39,916 nt of DNA from assembly GCA_014801815.1 (NCBI GenBank), contig JAAVDM010000011.1, positions 5,643 to 45,558 on the forward strand, in the 5' to 3' direction. This document shows positions 35,314-39,916 of this stretch, in pieces. The translations under genes were made by a program, and so were the position numbers. The notes beneath the pieces are model-generated. The model worked only from the letters and a program-made list of their open reading frames with translations. It did no database searches and was not told the origin of the DNA. Source of the stretch: Bacteroides sp. (GTDB taxonomy: Bacteria > Bacteroidota > Bacteroidia > Bacteroidales > Muribaculaceae). Positions within the stretch are counted from its first letter, which is position 1. Every line of letters starts with the position of its first letter.

Positions 35314-36246
35314 TCAGTTTATGAGCATCATAGGCACATAGAGCGTTGCCGACAGCACACCTAATACGAACGACACTATAATCCATATTTCAGCCATACG
35401 CGAAGCCCGGCGGCTGCCTTCAATATCACCTCGGTAATAACGCGAACTCACCTGTGCCGAGAAGATAACGGCCACAATAGCCGGTATCATACAGCAGAAC
35501 ACCAGCGCCAGCACTGACCATAGAAGATAGTTCGGCGGCATAGGAGGAACATCTTGAGGTAATTTCTGACTGTTCTGCTGGAGGTTCAGGTTTGCAGCAT
35601 ACGCACCACCGGCATGTTCGGTCGGCACAGGAGGCGGTACCTCAACAACTTTTTCAGGATTATACGGTACCCTGAGACGATCAGCCCACTCACGGTCAGT
35701 CGACACGGGTACCGGAGGCGGTACCGTAACCGAAGCATCAGCGGAAGCATCTTCAAACGCCGGCAGCTTATGGAGAGCCACACGGACAGCCTGACGATAA
35801 AATTCGGTCACAATTTCCGTTTCGGTACGATTATCATCAGACATATTGATATATCTGTCGACTATCACGTCGTCATCATCTCCGGCCAGTGAGGCGGTAA
35901 GCCGCAGAGTGTCTGTTTCGGGGCGTGTGACTTCAATGCAGAGCAAACGTCCTGCAAAACACGAAGCCAGAAGTTCAGGTACAGACTGTTCAAAACCGTC
36001 GAGTACAACAAGGTCTATTTTTCGGGCACTCAACAGTTCCGTTATCTGTACGGGCTGTTCTTCCCATACTTTGCGTGGAAAAAAAGTTACAGGTACACCA
36101 CGGTGTTCGAGGCGTCTGATGACCCCGGCGTCCTCACGGTCGGTCAGCACAATGTCTATGCGTACACGGTTGCCGTCGTGAAATTCTTCCACAAGACGGT
36201 CGGCATTCAGGCCGTCGGCCGAAGCCAGTATAGCAATTCTTTTCAT
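35314..36246 (-). CDS. PurN-like domain fused to a CD225/dispanin membrane domain
   Basis: About 310 residues from the Met at 36246 (MKRIAILASADGLNADRLVE). Residues 1-110 resemble phosphoribosylglycinamide formyltransferase: IAILASADGLNAD, VLTDREDAGVIRRLEHRGVP and IDLVVLDGFEQSVPELL. The catalytic INIHPALLP is replaced by LCIEVTRPE, so the Asn and His are lost and purine synthesis is unlikely. A Pro-rich linker with PPPVP repeats follows. The C-terminus (about 240-305) is a CD225/dispanin domain: NYLLWSVLALVFCCMIPAI, then YRGDIEGSRRASRMAEIW and a second helix. The open frame reaches 36363, but the extra 39 codons are not family-like. First gene of the five-gene operon. Confidence 0.85.
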   Translation of the reverse strand: MKRIAILASADGLNADRLVEEFHDGNRVRIDIVLTDREDAGVIRRLEHRGVPVTFFPRKVWEEQPVQITELLSARKIDLVVLDGFEQSVPELLASCFAGRLLCIEVTRPETDTLRLTASLAGDDDDVIVDRYINMSDDNRTETEIVTEFYRQAVRVALHKLPAFEDASADASVTVPPPVPVSTDREWADRLRVPYNPEKVVEVPPPVPTEHAGGAYAANLNLQQNSQKLPQDVPPMPPNYLLWSVLALVFCCMIPAIVAVIFSAQVSSRYYRGDIEGSRRASRMAEIWIIVSFVLGVLSATLYVPMMLIN

Positions 36247-36326
36247 AGAGAGGTAAGTACAAAAGAAGTAAGCCGCCAAGGCTAAGACAAGTCGGCTACT
36301 ATGATGCGAAGTTAATGAAAAATTCT

Positions 36327-36334
36327 TAAATTTG
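36327..36334 (+). promoter_or_regulatory. Possible -7 element for the S41 peptidase gene
   Basis: TAAATTTG fits TAnnTTTG and lies about 100 bp before the start codon. No clear -33 box is seen. Confidence 0.4.
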
Positions 36335-36435
36335 CAGTCAACTACAATTAAAAGTGGATTCAAAGTACTTTAGCAGGTGTTAAGACACACTCCGGAGCAC
36401 CTTGCAGGAGAGGAAAATCAACTAAACCTATACAC

Positions 36436-39400
36436 ATGAAAAAGACCTTGATGACGGCCGCTCTGTGTGCGGCCAGTGCTGCGGCTTCGGCCGTTACGCC
36501 GCTATGGGTGCGCGATGCGCGTATCTCACCCGACGGCAGTGCGATAGCTTTTGTATACAAAGGCGACATCTACACCGTGCCTTCCGGCGGCGGTCAGGCA
36601 CGTCGTCTCACATCGTCTGACGCACACAGTTCAGCGCCGGTCTGGGCGCCTGACGGTAGGTCGATAGCATTCGCTTCCGACCGTAACGGAGGACGAGATA
36701 TCTATATCATGTCTGCCGACGGAGGCAGTCCGCGACGCCTTACGTACAATTCAGCTGCCGAAACTCCCGAAGCCTTCACTCCCGACGGCAGCAGTGTTCT
36801 GTTTTCGGCTGTGATACAAGATCCGACTGCGAGTGTACTGGCTCCGATGCGTTCGCTCAGCGAATTGTATTCAGTACCCGTAGAAGGCGGACGTATCACA
36901 CAGGTACTCGGCACACCGGCCGTAGGATTGGCTATGCTACCCGGTGGCGGCTTCCTTTACGAGGACATCAAAGGTCTGGAGGATAAATGGCGTAAGCATC
37001 ATACATCATCTGTGACACGCGATATATGGCGTTACAATCCGGCTGACGGCAGCCACCGTAATCTTACCGCTCATGCAGGTGAAGACCGCAGTCCGGCTAT
37101 CTCACCAGACGGCACAACTGTATATTTCCTCAGCGAACGTGACGGCGGTTCAATGAACGTCTACGCACAGGCTCTCGATGCTCCGGCCGGTACCACACCT
37201 AAGGCCGTAACATCTTTCACTGACCACCCCGTACGTTTCCTGAGCGCAGGTGCCAACGGAACGTTGGCCTTTACCTATAACGGCGAACTGTACACTATGC
37301 GTCCCGGAGGTAAAGCCGCGCCTCTGGCTGTGAACGTCACGGAGACAGATATAGAAGAACCCGAACGCATTGCTTACAGTAGTGTGTCTGAGGCTGCGCC
37401 ATCTCCCGACGGTAAGCAGGTGGCATATATCACACGCGGTGAGGTACTGGTAACCTCGACCGAACATAACTCAACAAAGCGTATCACCGATACTGCTGCC
37501 GGTGAACAGGGTCTTTCGTGGGGCAGTGACGGCCGCACACTCTATTACGGTTCGTTACGTTCAGGACGTTCCAATATCTATAAAGCTTCGATAGGGCGCT
37601 CCGAAGACCCTAATTTCTCGAACGCAACTTCTATAAAGGAAGAAGCTCTGTTCCCTGATGACGGCGTTGAGCGCAGCTACCCATCCATATCGCCCGACGG
37701 GAAAAAAATGGCTTTCGTACAGGACCGAACTAAACTCATGGTCATGGATCTCGCCACCAAGTCTGTACGGCCACTCGACGCACAGCATATCACCAATTAT
37801 CGCAGCGGCGGATTTGGGGTAAACTGGTCACCCGACAGTCGTTGGCTCACACTCGAAGTCACCAATCCGTCACGTGACCCTTACAGTGACATAGCCATAG
37901 TGGATACGGAAACCGGCGAATTTGTACCCATAACCGTAACCGGTTACTTTGACCAGAACCCACGCTTCACGCCCGACGGAAATGCTGTTATTTTCGTTTC
38001 GGAACGATACGGTATGCGTAATCACGCTTCTTGGGGTTCGCAGTTCGACGTCATGATGGCGTTTCTCAACAAGGAGGCTTATGACCGCTTCAGACTGTCG
38101 CCCGAAGATTACGAGTTGCAGAAAGAGGTAGAGGAGCAGCAGAAGAAAGCCGCCAAGAAAGATGACGGTAAGGATGACAAGAAGTCAAAGAAAGGCAAAA
38201 AGGATAAGAATAAGAAGGATAAAGACGCTGCCGCAGATGAGAAGAAAAGTCTCGTAGTGGAACGGGATGGTATCGAGGACAGAATAGTACGTCTCACACC
38301 TGCGTCGGCGGAGATAAGTGACTTTGTTGTGTCGCAGGACGGCGAGACTCTCTACTATTTAGCCGCCTTTGAGGAGGGCTACGATATGTGGAAAAAGGAT
38401 CTCCGCAAGGGTGACGTGTCGATGGTCAAGAAACTTGGTGCCGACCCGACAGGTATAGCTACTGACAAGGACGGCAATATCTTCCTTGTAAGCGGTCAGG
38501 TTAAGAAGTTCAATCCCAAATCAGGTGAAGTGAAACCGGTAGGAACATCGGGTTCGATACGCCTTGACCGCGCCAAAGAACGTGAGGCCATGCTTGACTA
38601 CGTGGCCAATGAGGCACGCGAACGTTTCTATCTGCCCGAGATGCCGGTCGACTGGGACGTATACGTTGAAAACTACCGTCGTTTTCTGCCGCACATCAAC
38701 GAAAATCAGGCATTTGCTGATATGCTGAGTGAATTGCTTGGCGAACTCAATGTATCCCATTCCGGCGGCCGTTATTTCGCTCCGGCAGCCAAAGAACCGA
38801 CAGCTTCGTTAGGTCTGCTTTATGACCTGTCGCACAATGGAGAGGGACTTCTGATTGAAGAGATACTTACAGGAGGACCGTTTGACCGTGCTACCACACG
38901 TGTACGTCCGGGACATGTCGTAACTGCCATAAATGGTACCGCTATCGGTGCTGATACCGACTGGGCGCAGGTACTCAACGGTCTGACACGCCGTAAAACA
39001 CTCGTTGCTCTGCGTGACCCGGCCACAGGTCAGACATGGGAAGAAGTCGTATTGCCCATAAGCGCAGGTGCTGTCAACGAAATGCTCTACGATCGTTGGG
39101 TAAAAACCTGTGAAGAGGCTGTCGACAGTCTGTCAGGAGGTCGTCTCGGTTATGTACATATCCGCAATATGACAGACGACAGCTTCCGTAAGGTCTATGC
39201 CAAAGTGCTTGGTGAATACGCTGACCGTGAGGGTATCGTAATTGACACACGCTGGAACGGCGGCGGACGTCTGCATGAGGACATCGAGGTACTGTTCAGC
39301 GGCGAGAAGTATCTGACTCAGGAAATTCACGGTAGCAAATCGTCTGAAATGCCGTCGCGTCGTTGGAACAAACCCAGTGTCATGCTTATCTGCGAGGCCA

Positions 39401-39699
39401 ACTACAGTAACGCACACGGTACGCCTTGGGTATACAAAAAGAAGAATATGGGCAAACTGGTGGGTATGCCTGTACCCGGCACCATGTCAAGCGTCAACTG
39501 GATTGACCTTCAGGATCCATCGCTTCTGTTCGGCGTTCCGGTCGTCGCTTTCCGTACCGCTGAAGGCACCGTGCTTGAAAACACCCAGCTCGAACCCGAC
39601 ATCCGTGTCGCCAACGACCCCGCCGACGTAGTACGCGGCATTGACACCCAGCTCGAAACTGCCGTGCGCTCGCTCCTGCACGACATCGACGCAAAGTAA
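36436..39699 (+). CDS. Tricorn-like S41 family peptidase
   Basis: A secreted 1087-residue protease with a signal peptide (MKKTLMTAALCAASAAASA). Residues of about 25-560 are PD40/WD40-like beta-propeller repeats (RISPDGSAIAFVYKGDIYTV, APDGRSIAFASDRNGGRDIY, SPDGTTVYFLSERDGG). A Lys/Asp-rich linker (about 568-605) separates a second propeller-like region, a PDZ domain (LIEEILTGGPFDRA, VRPGHVVTAINGT) and the S41 catalytic domain (LGYVHIRNM, DTRWNGGGRLHEDI). The likely nucleophile is Ser991 in ANYSNAHGTP. This follows archaeal tricorn and its bacterial relatives, which degrade peptides. It stands alone, ending in a strong terminator. Confidence 0.93.
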   Translation: MKKTLMTAALCAASAAASAVTPLWVRDARISPDGSAIAFVYKGDIYTVPSGGGQARRLTSSDAHSSAPVWAPDGRSIAFASDRNGGRDIYIMSADGGSPRRLTYNSAAETPEAFTPDGSSVLFSAVIQDPTASVLAPMRSLSELYSVPVEGGRITQVLGTPAVGLAMLPGGGFLYEDIKGLEDKWRKHHTSSVTRDIWRYNPADGSHRNLTAHAGEDRSPAISPDGTTVYFLSERDGGSMNVYAQALDAPAGTTPKAVTSFTDHPVRFLSAGANGTLAFTYNGELYTMRPGGKAAPLAVNVTETDIEEPERIAYSSVSEAAPSPDGKQVAYITRGEVLVTSTEHNSTKRITDTAAGEQGLSWGSDGRTLYYGSLRSGRSNIYKASIGRSEDPNFSNATSIKEEALFPDDGVERSYPSISPDGKKMAFVQDRTKLMVMDLATKSVRPLDAQHITNYRSGGFGVNWSPDSRWLTLEVTNPSRDPYSDIAIVDTETGEFVPITVTGYFDQNPRFTPDGNAVIFVSERYGMRNHASWGSQFDVMMAFLNKEAYDRFRLSPEDYELQKEVEEQQKKAAKKDDGKDDKKSKKGKKDKNKKDKDAAADEKKSLVVERDGIEDRIVRLTPASAEISDFVVSQDGETLYYLAAFEEGYDMWKKDLRKGDVSMVKKLGADPTGIATDKDGNIFLVSGQVKKFNPKSGEVKPVGTSGSIRLDRAKEREAMLDYVANEARERFYLPEMPVDWDVYVENYRRFLPHINENQAFADMLSELLGELNVSHSGGRYFAPAAKEPTASLGLLYDLSHNGEGLLIEEILTGGPFDRATTRVRPGHVVTAINGTAIGADTDWAQVLNGLTRRKTLVALRDPATGQTWEEVVLPISAGAVNEMLYDRWVKTCEEAVDSLSGGRLGYVHIRNMTDDSFRKVYAKVLGEYADREGIVIDTRWNGGGRLHEDIEVLFSGEKYLTQEIHGSKSSEMPSRRWNKPSVMLICEANYSNAHGTPWVYKKKNMGKLVGMPVPGTMSSVNWIDLQDPSLLFGVPVVAFRTAEGTVLENTQLEPDIRVANDPADVVRGIDTQLETAVRSLLHDIDAK

Positions 39700-39717
39700 C
39701 ATTCCTTCACATCCCAA

Positions 39718-39765
39718 GACAACACAAAGGCGCCTATCCGAGTGGATAGGCGCCTTTGTGTTGTC
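39718..39765 (+). terminator. Strong terminator after the S41 peptidase
   Basis: Perfect 22-bp arms at 39718-39739 and 39744-39765 enclose GAGT. It lies 18 bp after the stop codon. The inner arms contain GGCGCC, so the stem is very stable. Confidence 0.85.
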
Positions 39766-39797
39766 TCTGTAAAATGATTCACCCCAGTATTAACATC

Positions 39798-39916
39798 TGA
39801 AGTGACCCCAAAAAGTTGGACGTGTTAAACACTAACCAGTTATAGAAAGAGTTCGGTATTGTACCGGACTCTTTCCTTCTAACCGGGATTTGATTCTTTT
39901 ATTGTTATAATAATCA
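39798..39916. mobile_element. End of an IS3-family insertion sequence (continues beyond the window)
   Basis: TGAAGTGACCCCAAAAAGTT followed by GGAC at 39798-39821 is the typical terminal sequence of IS3-family (IS150 group) elements in Bacteroidetes. A transposase C-terminus is encoded just inside it on the minus strand. The boundary at 39798 is an estimate; the other end is off the right edge. Confidence 0.75.
39832..39916 (-). CDS. IS3-family transposase OrfB, C-terminal fragment
   Basis: The last 27 codons of a transposase, reading DYYNNKRIKSRLEGKSPVQY and then RTLSITG before a TAG at 39834-39832. The YYNNKRIK and SPVQYR motifs are characteristic of the end of IS3 OrfB (rve integrase domain). 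The rest lies right of the window, so activity cannot be judged. A short hairpin inside the coding end (AAGAGT/ACTCTT) is also visible. Confidence 0.8.
   Translation of the reverse strand, partial: DYYNNKRIKSRLEGKSPVQYRTLSITG

Noticed and set aside
1..39916. CRISPR array or rRNA operon
   Set aside because: No regularly spaced identical repeats with unique spacers and no rRNA-like sequence were seen.

Overview
The window looks like the chromosome of a gut Bacteroidales bacterium, most likely a Muribaculaceae-type organism. The reasons are SusC/SusD outer-membrane proteins, C-terminal type IX secretion sorting tails, a SusR-like membrane regulator, and promoters of the Bacteroidetes form TTTG-N19/20-TAnnTTTG in front of many genes. 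The genus is an inference; no rRNA is present.

Layout. Positions 1-558 hold no gene and look like the end of an integrative element abutting the 3' end of tRNA-Leu(CAG) at 559-639. Positions 858-8628 are mostly housekeeping: rnhB, a trans-polyprenyl diphosphate synthase, polA, a GT4 glycosyltransferase, an alanine-dehydrogenase-like protein that has lost its key residues, and shikimate kinase. A DUF2723 (GT117-like) membrane protein follows to 11948. Between it and an Lrp/AsnC regulator (12763-13233) lies a probable standalone structured RNA of about 295 nt on the minus strand, with its own promoter and terminator. That promoter is back to back with the lrp promoter. Next come a lipoprotein aldose 1-epimerase and a NUDIX-type sugar regulator without a working Nudix box, then the remains of a type IX secreted protein and a non-coding stretch rich in inverted repeats.

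Positions 16424-27652 are a Sus-like polysaccharide utilization locus on the minus strand. The regulator (SusR/DUF6377 type) is followed by SusC, SusD, a short one-domain SusE/F-like lipoprotein, a GH97 alpha-glucosidase with all the SusB acidic residues, and a six-hairpin glycosidase with C-terminal accessory domains. No GH13 amylase is present, so the locus probably handles short alpha-glucosides or depends on amylases elsewhere. Divergent from the regulator are two overlapping genes for secreted Omp28-like proteins; one keeps a CxxC motif and its paralogue has lost it.

Positions 32004-36246 form a five-gene minus-strand operon: a PurN-like/CD225 fusion protein, a DUF2752 membrane protein, a steroid 5-alpha-reductase (SRD5A-like), an old-yellow-enzyme-type flavin reductase and a short-chain dehydrogenase. 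The last three match the enzyme set known from gut Bacteroidales that make allo/iso-allo bile acids, and this is the most interesting system here. The window closes with a tricorn-like S41 peptidase, a strong terminator, and the end of an IS3-family insertion sequence running off the right edge.
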